A stretch of DNA of 64,000 bases from Flavobacterium lutivivi (GCF_014642275.1 NZ_BMIM01000012.1:26067-90066), one strand, 5' to 3'. Shown: positions 1-10,243, numbered from the stretch's first letter. A program made the numbers and translations. Notes: generated from the sequence alone by a model not told the origin.

Positions 1-794
1 TTTTGAGCTGCCATTTTTCTACGAATGGAATAAATAGATTTTGGCCTTCCTTTGATGGTGTATGCTACTTTTTCTTCATCAAGAGATTTTTTCAACACAT
101 CCGAAACCAATTTGATGTAAGCATCTTGTTCTTCTTTGGTTTCTTTTATTTTACTAACAATTTCATTGTAAATTTGTGGTTCAGTATATTTTAAACCTAA
201 ATCTTCCAATTGGGTTTTGATATTATACAAACCAAGCCTATGAGCCAAAGGCGCATAGATATACAATGTTTCCGATGCTATTTTTAACTGTTTGTATTCT
301 GGCATGGAATCCATGGTTTGCATGTTGTGCAAACGGTCGGCTATTTTTATCAGAATAACACGAACATCATCATTGAGTGTGAGTAGCATTTTCCTGAAAT
401 TTTCCGCTTGAAGCGAAATATTCATGTCTTTCTTTACTTGAGAAATTTTTGTTAAACCTTCAACAAGATGCGCTACTTTTTTATTGAACAGTTGTTCTAA
501 TTCTTCCACAGTTATTGGAGTATCTTCCACCACATCGTGGAGCAATGCAGCAGCAATTCCCGTTGCACCCAATCCAATCTCTGAAGCAACAATTTTTGCA
601 ACTCCAATAGGATGGAATATATAAGCTTCACCCGATTTTCGGCGTTGGTCTTTGTGAGCGTCAACAGCAACATCAAAAGCTTTGCGAATCAGCTTCTTAT
701 CTTCATGAGTTAGCGTTTGATAACTTATTCTGAGGAGTTCTTTGTATTCGCGTGCTATTGCTTTATTTTCTTCTTCAATATCAATTTCAGTCAT
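1..794 (-). CDS. Bifunctional (p)ppGpp synthetase/hydrolase RelA/SpoT, N-terminal part only
   Basis: The gene starts with ATG at 794 and runs off the left edge, leaving 264 codons of a protein that is usually about 740 residues. The visible part is the N-terminal HD hydrolase domain and the beginning of the synthetase domain. The hydrolase metal ligands appear intact: a His near residue 61 (IFHPIG), HD at 86-87 followed by VVED, and IADRLHNMQT. This argues for a Rel/SpoT-type enzyme able to degrade ppGpp rather than a RelA with a dead hydrolase. The fragment ends in KGRPKSIYSIRRKM, typical of the entry to the synthetase fold. TGS and ACT domains would lie outside the window, so synthetase activity cannot be judged here. 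Confidence 0.95.
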   Translation of the reverse strand, partial: MTEIDIEEENKAIAREYKELLRISYQTLTHEDKKLIRKAFDVAVDAHKDQRRKSGEAYIFHPIGVAKIVASEIGLGATGIAAALLHDVVEDTPITVEELEQLFNKKVAHLVEGLTKISQVKKDMNISLQAENFRKMLLTLNDDVRVILIKIADRLHNMQTMDSMPEYKQLKIASETLYIYAPLAHRLGLYNIKTQLEDLGLKYTEPQIYNEIVSKIKETKEEQDAYIKLVSDVLKKSLDEEKVAYTIKGRPKSIYSIRRKMAAQ

Positions 795-855
795 AACAAT
801 CTTTCAATTCCCTAAAAATAACAATTTGAAATGATTTTTGCAATAGCAACGATTA

Positions 856-2406
856 TTATTGTTCAGATTTTATAAAATCTAAATCATGAAAATCATAACT
901 GAAATCTGTTAAAGGCGAAATAGCTTTCATTTTGAAGTGATTTAACTTGCCATTTGCATCAAGATCGAAAAAAATGTAAGCATCAGCATCAAAACTTCTG
1001 ATGTTCCATTTCACCACAAGATTATTGCCTTTGTAATAGAATACTTCACCTGTCAATCTTGGGGAACGTTTCGATGTGAAATAAAGTTTTCCCTTTTTTT
1101 CATAAAGTACAACTTCGCCAAACCAATTGTCTTTGAAGGTTCCGGTAAAATTTTTATAATCTACATTTAAGTTTTTATCCTTTAAGTTTTTTGCAACTGT
1201 TTCCCATACTTCGGCAGTAATTTTTTCGGCATCGTCTTCTTTATTTTTTCGTTCTTGGCTCAAATAGGTCAAATGATCAAATTTTGGCAAGCCCAAATAA
1301 CTGTCTTTTATAGTATTGGAAATACTGTTAAATGCCGCACCACTTTGTTGATTGGTCAAAACAATAATCCCCAATTTGATGTCAGGAATCATTATGGTTT
1401 GTGTCACAATGCCGTCTAATCCTCCTGTGTGCGAAACCTGTAAATGTCCGTTTATATCCATCAATTGCCAGCCAAGTCCATAGGTTTTAAAATTGGATGT
1501 ATAAGGATAAGCATTTCGTTGCGGTAAAATGGTTTGTGATGTCCACATGTCGTGATGCACTTCTTTGCTAAAAATAACTTGATCGTTTATTTTGCCTTCG
1601 TTCATTTGTAATATCAACCAATTACTTAAATCATTGACAGATGTATATAAACCTGCTGCAGCATCAAAAATAGGGTTAGTGTATCTTTTAATCACTTGAA
1701 GTTTTCCACTTACAGGAACATGGGGAACAATAACATTTGTGGTGTCTTTTAGTCTATTCCAGCTTGCTGCACTGTTTTTCATCCCGATAGGTTTCATGAT
1801 ACGCTCTTCTACAAAGTCGCACCAACTTTTACCAGAAACTTTTGCCACAACTTCACCAGCAATCACATAGAGTAAATTGTCGTAATCATATTTAGTTCTA
1901 AATCCTGAAACTGGTTTCAAGTATTGAATGTTTTTCACAATGTCATTTGGAGTGAAATTATGACCATCGGGCCAAATCATTAAATCTCCAGCACCAAGTC
2001 CGAGTCCGCTTCGGTGTGTCAGCAAGTCGCGAATAGTGAATTCCTGCGTAACGTAATCGTTATACATTTTAAACTCAGGAAGGTATTTGATTACTTTATC
2101 GTCCCAGTTTAGCTTGCCTTCGTCAACCAAAATTCCGAGTGCTGCAGCTGTAAACGATTTGCTGTTAGAAGCAATTCCGAAAAGTGTATTGGCATCCACT
2201 TTTTGTTTGGTGTTAATGTTTGAAACGCCATAACCTTTTGCAACGACCAACTTTCCATCTTTTACAATCCCAACAGCTATTCCTGGGACGTTGAAAGTTT
2301 TCATAGTCTTTTCTACTAAAACATCTAATTCTGGTTCGGTGATTTGTGCCTTCAAGCTAAAACTTAAAAGCACCAGTAGTGTAAATAAAACTCTATTTAG
2401 TATCAT
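856..2406 (-). CDS. Secreted serine hydrolase, class C beta-lactamase / PBP4* family
   Basis: A 516-residue protein with an N-terminal signal peptide (hydrophobic residues 5-18, cleavage likely after SLKA). The beta-lactamase fold carries an SxxK motif at 80-83 (SNSK, nucleophile Ser80), a YxN motif around 175-177 (YDN) and a C-terminal SHTGG motif corresponding to the KTG box. About 100 residues after the catalytic domain look like the DUF3471-type beta domain often appended to these hydrolases. The protein is probably periplasmic. Family members include D-amino-acid peptidases and esterases, so the substrate is unknown and beta-lactam resistance should not be assumed. It lies between a RelA/SpoT gene and a methyltransferase gene on the same strand, with no obvious shared function. 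Confidence 0.85.
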   Translation of the reverse strand: MILNRVLFTLLVLLSFSLKAQITEPELDVLVEKTMKTFNVPGIAVGIVKDGKLVVAKGYGVSNINTKQKVDANTLFGIASNSKSFTAAALGILVDEGKLNWDDKVIKYLPEFKMYNDYVTQEFTIRDLLTHRSGLGLGAGDLMIWPDGHNFTPNDIVKNIQYLKPVSGFRTKYDYDNLLYVIAGEVVAKVSGKSWCDFVEERIMKPIGMKNSAASWNRLKDTTNVIVPHVPVSGKLQVIKRYTNPIFDAAAGLYTSVNDLSNWLILQMNEGKINDQVIFSKEVHHDMWTSQTILPQRNAYPYTSNFKTYGLGWQLMDINGHLQVSHTGGLDGIVTQTIMIPDIKLGIIVLTNQQSGAAFNSISNTIKDSYLGLPKFDHLTYLSQERKNKEDDAEKITAEVWETVAKNLKDKNLNVDYKNFTGTFKDNWFGEVVLYEKKGKLYFTSKRSPRLTGEVFYYKGNNLVVKWNIRSFDADAYIFFDLDANGKLNHFKMKAISPLTDFSYDFHDLDFIKSEQ

Positions 2407-2416
2407 TTTTTATTTA

Positions 2417-3220
2417 TTACAAATTAAATCCTCTTTGTCTTTTGGCTTCAAAAATTAAAATGGCTGCGGCAACAGATACGTTCATGCTGTCGATTTCGCC
2501 TTGCATGGGAATAATGATATTTTGGGTAGATTTTTCTCTCCAAAGTTCGGTTAATCCAGTTGCTTCTGTGCCAACAACGAGTGCAGTGGGTTTTGTGTAG
2601 TTTTGGGTGTGGTATTGTGTGGAGTTTTGTAACGTAGCGCTGTAAAAATTAATTTTTTCTTTTTGTAAAAATTCAATCACTTCTTCGGTTGTGCCTGTTG
2701 CAATTTGATTAGTAAACAAACAACCAACACTCGATCGAACAATATTTGGGTTGTATAAATCGGTTTTTGGATTGGCAATAATCACAGCATCAACTTTTGC
2801 CGCATCGCAAGTGCGAAGCATCGCACCAATATTACCTGGTTTTTCGATGTTTTCCATCACTAAAATCAATGGATTTTTGGGTAAACGCAAATCTTTTAAC
2901 TCGTGATTTTTAGTTTTAGCAACAGCAATAATTCCTTCGGTTGTGTCTCGGTAAGCGAGTTTTTGGTAAACTTCTTTGGAAATTTCAATTGTATTGAAAG
3001 ATTGATTTCCCTCGACAAGGTTCGGGATGGCAAAATTTTTGTCAATGACTTCAAAACAAATCAAAACGGTTTCAATGTCATATGTTCCTTTGATAGCCAA
3101 TTCTATCTCTCTGAAGCCTTCAATGATAAAAGTTCCCGATTGCTTACGAGCTTTGGATTTTTCTTGTAACTGAACGAGTGATTTTATAAACGGGTTTTGT
3201 GTAGATGCTATCTGTTTCAT
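2417..3220 (-). CDS. SpoU/TrmH-family RNA 2'-O-methyltransferase
   Basis: 267 residues from ATG at 3220; an upstream in-frame TTG at 3232 sits about where transcription should begin and is rejected. The three SPOUT motifs are clear: ENIEKPGNIGAMLRT (motif 1), the GTEATGL loop (motif 2) and IPMQGEIDSMNVSVAAAI (motif 3, knot and SAM binding). The N-terminal 90 residues form the substrate-binding domain seen in RlmB/TrmH-like enzymes. It should transfer a methyl group from SAM to a ribose 2'-OH in rRNA or tRNA, but the exact nucleotide cannot be read from the sequence. A perfect TATCTTTG promoter element lies just upstream. Confidence 0.9.
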   Translation of the reverse strand: MKQIASTQNPFIKSLVQLQEKSKARKQSGTFIIEGFREIELAIKGTYDIETVLICFEVIDKNFAIPNLVEGNQSFNTIEISKEVYQKLAYRDTTEGIIAVAKTKNHELKDLRLPKNPLILVMENIEKPGNIGAMLRTCDAAKVDAVIIANPKTDLYNPNIVRSSVGCLFTNQIATGTTEEVIEFLQKEKINFYSATLQNSTQYHTQNYTKPTALVVGTEATGLTELWREKSTQNIIIPMQGEIDSMNVSVAAAILIFEAKRQRGFNL

Positions 3221-3237
3221 TGCGTTTGGCAAAGGTT

Positions 3238-3245
3238 CAAAGATA
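3238..3245 (-). promoter_or_regulatory. Bacteroidota -7 promoter element for the SpoU methyltransferase gene
   Basis: TATCTTTG on the minus strand is a perfect match to TAnnTTTG, 18 bases before the ATG at 3220. It predicts transcription starting near 3232. No convincing -33 TTTG was seen. Confidence 0.6.
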
Positions 3246-3254
3246 AATAGATTT

Positions 3255-5069
3255 TTAATGATTTAAATACAAATAGCCTTTTAATGGTTCTGGATGATCT
3301 TTGTCGTTCAAGAAAATCAAATAATAATAGGTGCCATCAGGCGCTTTTTCTGTGCCAATGCCATTAGGAACTTGACCTTTCCAAAAACCACTATCAGCAT
3401 TTCCAGTCCAAATCAATCTTCCCCAACGGTTGTAAATTTCTATTTTGAAATTTAAAAAAATGGTAAGCAATCCGTCAATAAAAAATTCGTCGTTGTAGCC
3501 ATCATTATTGGCAGAAACGTAATTGTAAACCGTTGGCAAACAATTTCGAGTGGTTAATAGAAAAGAAGTAATACTGTAACAGTTTTGACTATCTATTCTG
3601 ATAAAAATTTCTTTTGGTGTAGTCGTTGCAATATAATTTGTGGTATTCAAAATAGGGTTGCTGTTGTTTTCTGCATCGGTTTGTGTTTCAAAAAAATGCA
3701 CTACATCTGTTTCTTCAACTTTTACAATTTCGTTGTAATTGGAAAAATTGAAAGTTCCGGCAGTATAACCTTCATTGCAAACTTCTAATGGTTCTAGCGA
3801 GTTGAATAAAGGCGATTTGTATAGTGTAACTTCAAAAATATTCGACACGTTATTGTTCTCGTTAAGTTCGGTTACAATTCCTGTTCCGTCGCCATGATCG
3901 TCAGCCACAATTTTTAATGTAAAAGTGTCACCATAACTTTCGGGAACAGTTAGGGTTATTTGGCTTTGCCAAACTCCATTGATGGCAATGGGTAATGTGG
4001 TTTCTGTGTATTCTATAAAATCATTGTTGATATAGACTGAAATAGGAACGCCAGATGGTAGAATTTCAGTACTATTTGGATTTGAGATTTCAAAATTGAC
4101 GGTTATAGTTCGTGTGTCACATTCTTTCAACACATCAACAATTTGAGCGGTAGCATCGGGCAATTGATTATTAAATTTTGTTACAAAAGTGTTGATGATA
4201 ACATAATCTTGACCAGTAGTCATTTTTATTTCGGCAGTTGTGTCGCCAATATTAATCATGTTTTGTGTGCTATACACGTCCATATCCATATTGTAAACAT
4301 TGCTTTGACCATTGAAACTATTGGTGCCATTGAAAGCATTATTGGCTGGATTCAATGGAAGATTGACCAATATATTTCCGTTGAGGCGTAATCGTTCTTC
4401 TACTTGTAAATTCTTGTCGCCTTCCCATGCTAAAAAACCAATTTTTGAGCCTACATTATCGATAACGTTGAGGTTTTCTAATATAATATTGAGTTCAGCA
4501 ATGTCGCCAAAAAAAGCAATTGACAAACTTTCAAAACCATCATAAATGTTGATTTGGTTCAGTGGAAGAGTATCGTTTCTATAAACCAGTAAAATTCCCC
4601 AACCAGCAAAATTGGTCGCATTTGGACAATAATCTGCAATAACATCATTCAAATCAAAATCGGAAACGGTGTAAATACCATTTCCAGTAGCAATAACTTG
4701 CTCGGTTACGTCTTTAAAACCGCCAAAAAAAGGCAATCCACTTAGTGATTGAATAGTGCTGAAAGTTCTATCGGGAGTTATGGTTACATCATTTAGCTTG
4801 ATATCAAAATCGCCTGTGCCAGAACCAGCCCAATAAAGATAAGCTTTTTCTATGATGTTTCCACTCGCTAGGTTCAATGTAGCGCTCGAAGAAGTATTGA
4901 TTTCGCATGTAGTTTGGATATTATTTTCAACTGGATTTAGCGTGTTGCCAAAAAATAAAAAATCATATCTTCCGTTGAATTGTTGATAAAGCGAAATATC
5001 TTGAGCCATCGAACAAAAAACAGTACCGAGCAATACAATAAAAAGAAAAATATGCCGTTTATTTTTCAC
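3255..5069 (-). CDS. T9SS-exported surface protein with gliding-motility-type C-terminal sorting domain
   Basis: 604 residues. The start is GTG at 5069; it is preferred because it supplies the signal peptide (KNKRHIFLFIVLLGTVFCSMAQ), and the next Met lies at the cleavage site. A repetitive beta-rich N-terminal half (about residues 25-280) is followed by a CARDB-like Ig segment (about 290-400) and another beta segment. The last ~85 residues are a type B T9SS sorting domain: SANNDGYNDEF, then FKIEIYNRWGRLIW, then PDGTYYYLIFLND and a terminal LKGYLYLNH. The protein is predicted to cross the outer membrane through the type IX system. No enzymatic motif was recognised, so an adhesin or structural role is only a guess. 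Confidence 0.88.
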   Translation of the reverse strand: MKNKRHIFLFIVLLGTVFCSMAQDISLYQQFNGRYDFLFFGNTLNPVENNIQTTCEINTSSSATLNLASGNIIEKAYLYWAGSGTGDFDIKLNDVTITPDRTFSTIQSLSGLPFFGGFKDVTEQVIATGNGIYTVSDFDLNDVIADYCPNATNFAGWGILLVYRNDTLPLNQINIYDGFESLSIAFFGDIAELNIILENLNVIDNVGSKIGFLAWEGDKNLQVEERLRLNGNILVNLPLNPANNAFNGTNSFNGQSNVYNMDMDVYSTQNMINIGDTTAEIKMTTGQDYVIINTFVTKFNNQLPDATAQIVDVLKECDTRTITVNFEISNPNSTEILPSGVPISVYINNDFIEYTETTLPIAINGVWQSQITLTVPESYGDTFTLKIVADDHGDGTGIVTELNENNNVSNIFEVTLYKSPLFNSLEPLEVCNEGYTAGTFNFSNYNEIVKVEETDVVHFFETQTDAENNSNPILNTTNYIATTTPKEIFIRIDSQNCYSITSFLLTTRNCLPTVYNYVSANNDGYNDEFFIDGLLTIFLNFKIEIYNRWGRLIWTGNADSGFWKGQVPNGIGTEKAPDGTYYYLIFLNDKDHPEPLKGYLYLNH

Positions 5070-5183
5070 AGAAAATCAATTGAATGTATAAAAATAGACA
5101 ATTTTGTTGAGATACAATTTTGTGCTTTGCATAGTTTTATTGAAATAATTGATTAATTTTCCAATGTTTTTTCTAATAACGTT

Positions 5184-6161
5184 TTGAAAAACTATACTGT
5201 TCGTCTATATAGCAATAATGATTTTGAGCTTTGGAACGATTTTGTTTCCAAAGCCAAGAATGCTACATTTTTATTTCATCGCAATTTTATGGAATACCAC
5301 AAGGACCGTTTTGAGGATTACTCTATGATGGTTTTTTATAGCGATGATTTGGTTAGTATAATTCCAGCAAATAGAGTAGGTGATGAGGTTTTTTCACATC
5401 AAGGATTGACTTATGGCGGATTTGTGTTGAAAGAAAAAGCAAAGCTTGGCGATGTTCTTGCTATTGCAAGATCAGTGCTGAAGTTTCTAAATGATAAAGA
5501 CATAAAAAACTTTATTATAAAACTGATACCTTCCATTTATAATCATTTTTTTTCTGAAGAAATAGAGTATGCGCTATTTTTAACCCAAGCAAAACTGTTG
5601 AGAAGAGATTGTTTGTCGGTTATTGATTTATCAAAAAAAAATTCATTTTCGAACCATAGAAAGGCCTGTATTAGAAAGGGAGAAAAAAATGGTTTGGTTG
5701 TAAAGGAAGAAAATGAATTTAATTTGTTTTGGAATAAAATACTTATCCCAAATTTAAGTAAAAAGCATCAGGCTAAACCAGTTCATTCATTGGAAGAAAT
5801 TGTAGCGTTAAAAAATAAATTTCCAGAAAAAATCAGACAGTTCAATGTCTATCATAACGATGAAATTGTGGCTGGAACAACCATTTTCATTACTGATAGA
5901 GTTGCTCATCCTCAATATATGTCTGGAAATGAGAGGAAAAACGAATTGGGTAGTTTAGATTTTTTGTATCATCATTTGATTACAGAAGTTTTTCACCAAA
6001 AGGATTATTTTGATTTTGGACCATCACATGAAAATAATGGTAAATCAATCAATCAGGGAATTCTTTTTTGGAAAGAAAGCTTTGGTGCAAAAATAACAGT
6101 TCAGGATTTTTATGAAGTTAAAACATCTGCCTACAAGCAATTAGAAAACGTATTTATATGA
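5184..6161 (+). CDS. FemAB/GNAT-like acyltransferase in glycan locus
   Basis: 325 residues with a TTG start at 5184; there is no ATG until codon 36, and the N-terminus ([20 protein letters not shown]) matches how such proteins begin. The fold resembles the FemAB-type double GNAT proteins found in polysaccharide loci: an N-terminal domain opening with [20 protein letters not shown] and a central [14 protein letters not shown] segment. The C-terminal domain has [21 protein letters not shown] and [10 protein letters not shown]. It probably acylates or aminoacylates a sugar or lipid-linked precursor. The stop codon overlaps the ATG of the following aminotransferase, so the two are translationally coupled. 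Substrate unknown. Confidence 0.75.
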   Translation: MKNYTVRLYSNNDFELWNDFVSKAKNATFLFHRNFMEYHKDRFEDYSMMVFYSDDLVSIIPANRVGDEVFSHQGLTYGGFVLKEKAKLGDVLAIARSVLKFLNDKDIKNFIIKLIPSIYNHFFSEEIEYALFLTQAKLLRRDCLSVIDLSKKNSFSNHRKACIRKGEKNGLVVKEENEFNLFWNKILIPNLSKKHQAKPVHSLEEIVALKNKFPEKIRQFNVYHNDEIVAGTTIFITDRVAHPQYMSGNERKNELGSLDFLYHHLITEVFHQKDYFDFGPSHENNGKSINQGILFWKESFGAKITVQDFYEVKTSAYKQLENVFI

Positions 6162-7237
6162 TAAAATTCCTTGACTTACATAAAATAAATTTACCCTATC
6201 AAGAAGCTTTTCATCAAAAAATGCAAGACGTTCTGGATAAAGGTTGGTTTATACTTGGTGATGAAGTCAATGAATTTGAAAAGAATTTTGCGTCTTTCTG
6301 CCAAATGGACCATTGTATTGGTGTTGCCAACGGATTAGATGCTATGGTTTTGGTATTCAGAGCGCACATCGAGCTTGGCAATTTGAAAGAAGGTGACGAA
6401 ATTATTGTTCCGGCTAATACCTATATTGCTAGCATTTTAGCTATTTTACAATCTGGTTTAAAACCTGTTTTTGCGGAGCCAAACATAGATAGTTACAATC
6501 TCGATCCATCAAAGATTGAAGAAAATGTTTCTCCAAAAACCAAAGGAATTTTGGTTGTGCATTTGTATGGGCAATTGGCCAATATGGATCAAATTATTGA
6601 TGTAGCTCACAAACATAATTTATTGATTGTAGAAGATTGTGCTCAAGCGCATGGGTTAAATTTTAGAGGCAATCACACACGCTGTTTTAGTTTTTATCCA
6701 GGGAAAAATTTGGGTTGTCTTGGTGATGCTGGTGCTGTTTTGACCAATGATGAACAGCTGGCAACAATTGTAAAAACTCTTCGAAATTATGGCTCTAATG
6801 AAAAATATGTCAATGAATTGATTGGTTACAATTCACGTTTAGATGAAGTTCAAGCTAGTTTTTTGAATGTTAAATTACCCAATCTGTCAGCAGAAAACAG
6901 CAGAAGAAAAGCTATTGCTACAAAATATTTGAACAGTGTTGTTAATCCAAAGATTGTTCTGCCAGTTGTAGAAAATATAGACAATCATGTTTTCCATCTA
7001 TTTGTAATCAGAACAAAAAACAGAAATGATTTGCAACAATATTTGAAAGAAAATGGAATTGAAACACTCATCCATTATCCCATTCCACCACACAAGCAAG
7101 AAGCGATGAAAGCGTTTCAGCATCTATCTTTCCCAATAACCGAAAAGATACACAACGAAGTGTTGAGTTTGCCAATATCGCCTGTTTTGACCGATAGTGA
7201 GGTTGATGAAATTATTAATACGATGAATAAATATTAA
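6158..7237 (+). CDS. DegT/DnrJ/EryC1 sugar aminotransferase (FdtB/QdtB-like)
   Basis: 359 residues, a full-length PLP-dependent sugar transaminase. The active-site lysine is in [16 protein letters not shown] (around residue 186) and the PLP-phosphate loop in NGLDAM near 60; EDCAQAHG carries the Asp that pairs with the pyridine nitrogen. The family aminates 3- or 4-keto nucleotide sugars. A hexapeptide acetyltransferase follows immediately and an FdtA-type cupin lies 4 kb on. Together these suggest amination of a dTDP-3-keto-6-deoxyhexose to a 3-amino sugar, using Glu as amino donor. The 3- versus 4-amino specificity is inferred from that context only. Confidence 0.88.
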   Translation: MIKFLDLHKINLPYQEAFHQKMQDVLDKGWFILGDEVNEFEKNFASFCQMDHCIGVANGLDAMVLVFRAHIELGNLKEGDEIIVPANTYIASILAILQSGLKPVFAEPNIDSYNLDPSKIEENVSPKTKGILVVHLYGQLANMDQIIDVAHKHNLLIVEDCAQAHGLNFRGNHTRCFSFYPGKNLGCLGDAGAVLTNDEQLATIVKTLRNYGSNEKYVNELIGYNSRLDEVQASFLNVKLPNLSAENSRRKAIATKYLNSVVNPKIVLPVVENIDNHVFHLFVIRTKNRNDLQQYLKENGIETLIHYPIPPHKQEAMKAFQHLSFPITEKIHNEVLSLPISPVLTDSEVDEIINTMNKY

Positions 7238-7243
7238 AAATCT

Positions 7244-7792
7244 ATGAAAAACTTTTTGTTTGTTTGGTTGCGGATTTTTAAGTACAAATGGTTGTCCAAT
7301 TGCAAAAGAATTGAAGGTTATCCAAGTGTTTTTCATCCAGTTTTGATAAACGGAAAAGGCAAAGTGATTTTTGGTAAAAATGTTCAAATAGGCGTTATTA
7401 ATTCGCCTTATTACTATTCACACTATTCCTATATAGAAGCTCGACATGAGAATAGCTTGATAGAAATTGGCAACAATGTGAGTATAAACAATGCTTTTTC
7501 GGTTGTTTCGTTTTCAAAAATTTCTATTGCCGATGATGTTTTAATAGGTGTCAATTGTAGTATTCTTGATAATGATGGTCATCGACTTTCACCTGAAAAT
7601 AGACAATCGGAACCAATTTCAGAGCATGTTCTTATAGGCAAAAATGTTTTTATTGGAAACAATGTAACGATTCTAAAAGGAGTAGAAATAGGGAAGAATT
7701 CCGTGATTGCAAATGGTGCTGTTGTAACGAGTTCGGTTCCAGAAAACGTTGTGGTTGCAGGAGTTCCAGCAAAAATCATCAAACAATTATAA
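7244..7792 (+). CDS. Left-handed beta-helix acetyltransferase (FdtC/WbbJ-like)
   Basis: 182 residues with the [LIV]-G-x-x-x-x hexapeptide repeats of the trimeric acyltransferases ([42 protein letters not shown]). It ends in the usual [17 protein letters not shown]. It starts 6 bases after the aminotransferase stop. In FdtABC/QdtABC pathways this third enzyme N-acetylates the 3-amino sugar with acetyl-CoA, and that is the likely role here. O-acetylation of a glycan is the alternative. The next gene begins directly at the stop codon, so all four genes from 5184 appear to be one operon. Confidence 0.85.
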   Translation: MKNFLFVWLRIFKYKWLSNCKRIEGYPSVFHPVLINGKGKVIFGKNVQIGVINSPYYYSHYSYIEARHENSLIEIGNNVSINNAFSVVSFSKISIADDVLIGVNCSILDNDGHRLSPENRQSEPISEHVLIGKNVFIGNNVTILKGVEIGKNSVIANGAVVTSSVPENVVVAGVPAKIIKQL

Positions 7793-9067
7793 TTGAAATT
7801 TTTATCCAAAAATAAATTAATAAAAGTATTGTCATTGAATTCCATTTCGATGATGACAAGCTTTGTCTTTGGTATTTTTACTTCAAAGATTATATCAGTT
7901 TTTCTAGGAACTTCTGGTATGGCATTGATAGGAAGTTTTCGGAATTTTGCCAATTTTTCAAAGTCAACCGCAACACTCGGATTGAATAATTCAGTGATAA
8001 AAATTATGGTTGAGCACAAAGAGAATCAGAAAGAATTATCGCTTATTTTCCAAACATTTTTTTCGATTTTTATAGTGATAAGCGTTTTGTTTTCTGCTCT
8101 TTTGATGTTTTTTTCTATAGATATTTCAAACTATTTGTTCTTCTCTGACGCTTATTCAAATTACATAAAACTCTTTGCAGTTTTTTTACCGTTCATGATT
8201 GTTACGGTTCTTTTCTCATCTGTACTCAATAGTTTTGAGCGATACAAACGCATTGTAAAAATTCAAATAGCATCTAGTGTTTTTGTTTTTGTAACAAGCA
8301 TATTATTAATTTATTATATTGGATTATCTGGAGGGATTTTGTCGGTAATTTTAGGAGAAATTATACTCTTTTTCGTTACTTATCTTTACTTTAGAAAACA
8401 ATTCGATTTCATTAACTACGGAATTAATTTCAATTTAGAAAAAGCGCATTTAAAAACTATTTTTAGTTTCTCACAAATGGCATTTATAAGCGCCGTGCTT
8501 ATTCCTTTGTCACTCATTATTATTAGAAATTTTATTGTAAAAAACTATTCAATTCAAGAAGCTGGTGTTTGGGATGCACTCAACAGGATTTCAAGTTTTT
8601 ATATGATGTTTTTTGGTTCAGGATTGTCATTGTATTACATGCCGAAACTTGCGTCAATAGAGACTGATATCGAATTCAAAGAAGAGTTAAAAGCGTATTA
8701 CAAAACGCTTGTTCCGTTGTTTTTGGTTGTAATTTTATTGATTTATTTTTTTCGAACATTCATTGTAAAACTCGCCTTGACAGATGAATTTATTGAGGTC
8801 AATGATTTAATGATTTGGCAAGTTCTAGGAGATTTATTGAAAATAATGTCATTGGCATTTGGTTTTCAAATTTTGGTTAAAACCATGCTTGTACGTTACT
8901 TTATTATTGAGATAGTTTTCAACCTCGTTTATGTTTTATTAGCATGGTATTTATTGCCTACCCAAAGTGTTGAAGGAGTTGTTCAAGCTTATTTTATTGC
9001 TAATTTATGTAGCTTTTGTTTAATGCTCTTCTTCTTCAGAAAGCTTCTGTTTGTTCCAAACTGCTAA
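7793..9067 (+). CDS. Wzx-like O-antigen / polysaccharide flippase
   Basis: 424 residues, highly hydrophobic with about 12 predicted membrane segments spread along the whole length, in the MOP/MATE-like polysaccharide translocase family. The start is TTG at 7793, abutting the preceding TAA; this keeps the expected N-terminus (KFLSKNKLIKVLSLNSISMMTSFVFG). The family flips undecaprenyl-diphosphate-linked repeat units across the inner membrane. Its position directly after the dideoxyhexose genes fits. The last 48 bases overlap the 3' end of a convergent glycosyltransferase gene. Confidence 0.87.
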   Translation: MKFLSKNKLIKVLSLNSISMMTSFVFGIFTSKIISVFLGTSGMALIGSFRNFANFSKSTATLGLNNSVIKIMVEHKENQKELSLIFQTFFSIFIVISVLFSALLMFFSIDISNYLFFSDAYSNYIKLFAVFLPFMIVTVLFSSVLNSFERYKRIVKIQIASSVFVFVTSILLIYYIGLSGGILSVILGEIILFFVTYLYFRKQFDFINYGINFNLEKAHLKTIFSFSQMAFISAVLIPLSLIIIRNFIVKNYSIQEAGVWDALNRISSFYMMFFGSGLSLYYMPKLASIETDIEFKEELKAYYKTLVPLFLVVILLIYFFRTFIVKLALTDEFIEVNDLMIWQVLGDLLKIMSLAFGFQILVKTMLVRYFIIEIVFNLVYVLLAWYLLPTQSVEGVVQAYFIANLCSFCLMLFFFRKLLFVPNC

Positions 9068-10186
9068 ATACTTTTCTGCAATTTTGATGTAATTATGTTC
9101 TTTTTCGATAAAGTTTCGAGCCTTTGTGCCAATTGCTTCTATCATAGAAGGATTTTCTATTAGCATTGAAAGTTTCTCAACCAAATAATCTACATCGGGT
9201 TTTGCGTTGATTGCCACTTCATCTTCTTGCAAATTATAATGTTCCAAAAATTCTTTTTCGGCACCTGTAAAAACAACTTTTCCTTTTGCCATAGCTTCAA
9301 GAGCATTATAACCTTGATCGTAAGCAAAACATTGATCGAGTAGGATATGAGCCTTGTTGTAGAGGTTGATGTAATCTTTGTAGGGAATATTTTCTACAAT
9401 GATAATTTCTATTTTTTCGGGATATTTTTCTTTGATGATATCTAATGCTTTTTCGAAATATTTAACTCCTTTTTGATAAAAATTCCATTTATTAACACCA
9501 AGGAATATTCTAATTACATTTTCATTGATTTCAGGTGAAGAAAACTTTTTATTGAGAATGACTGGGTTTGGTATCAAACCTAGGTATTTTTTATTTCCAT
9601 TTAGAGGAATCACGTAATCAATATCTGAAGCTATAATTCCTCGACAATTACGATAAATGTAATCATGGATTTTTTTTTGATTTGAACCAGTATATTCAAA
9701 AACATAATCATAATTTTTTTTAAGATTTTTATCTTCAAAAAAAGGTTTTAGAATAGATTTTTCTATTTTTCTATCCAATAAAAACTTAACACTCAGGTAG
9801 TCAACGCCACAAGAAAGTAAAAACACAGATTTATTATTTTTAAATATTTTTTTTAATAAATACAGTTCAAATGGCTTTTGAGTTTGAATAGGACATTCAT
9901 TAATTAACTGAACAATATCAAATCCTTTAAGTTTTTTCGATAGAAAAAAAAATCTAATTCCTTGCTCAAATTTTACTAAATCAAATCCAGTAATTCGGAA
10001 TATAATTTGTCGAGGGATATTACCAATCTTGCTTTGAAACCATTTTGCTCTTGTTGAATAATCTACAGGATAGTTTTTAAAACCGTCTCCATTTCCAATA
10101 ATAATTACTTGGTGACCTAATTCACACAAACCTTCTTTCAAAGAATTGTGTAATCTGCTGTATTCGCCAACAAGAAGTATTCGCAT
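9020..10186 (-). CDS. Glycosyltransferase, GT4-like
   Basis: 388 residues with a GT-B layout: an N-terminal MRILLVGEYSRLHNSLKEGL nucleotide-free domain and a C-terminal domain with NKWNFYQKGVKYFEKAL (sugar-nucleotide site). It ends with DQCFAYDQGYNALEAMAKGKVVFTGAEKEFLEHY, the E-x7-E type loop of GT4 enzymes. It is encoded against the direction of its neighbours and overlaps the flippase gene tail to tail by 48 bases. It should add one sugar of the surface repeat unit. Donor and acceptor cannot be read. Confidence 0.82.
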   Translation of the reverse strand: MRILLVGEYSRLHNSLKEGLCELGHQVIIIGNGDGFKNYPVDYSTRAKWFQSKIGNIPRQIIFRITGFDLVKFEQGIRFFFLSKKLKGFDIVQLINECPIQTQKPFELYLLKKIFKNNKSVFLLSCGVDYLSVKFLLDRKIEKSILKPFFEDKNLKKNYDYVFEYTGSNQKKIHDYIYRNCRGIIASDIDYVIPLNGNKKYLGLIPNPVILNKKFSSPEINENVIRIFLGVNKWNFYQKGVKYFEKALDIIKEKYPEKIEIIIVENIPYKDYINLYNKAHILLDQCFAYDQGYNALEAMAKGKVVFTGAEKEFLEHYNLQEDEVAINAKPDVDYLVEKLSMLIENPSMIEAIGTKARNFIEKEHNYIKIAEKYLAVWNKQKLSEEEEH

Positions 10187-10193
10187 GAATTCC

Positions 10194-10201
10194 TATATTT
10201 G
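10194..10201 (+). promoter_or_regulatory. -7 promoter element before the 10244 glycosyltransferase
   Basis: TATATTTG matches TAnnTTTG exactly, 43 bases before the ATG at 10244, between two divergent glycosyltransferase genes. An 18-bp perfect palindrome follows at 10208-10225, in the predicted leader. Confidence 0.5.
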
Positions 10202-10243
10202 TGAGGAGTAAATTTATAAATTTACATTAGGGTAAACATAATA

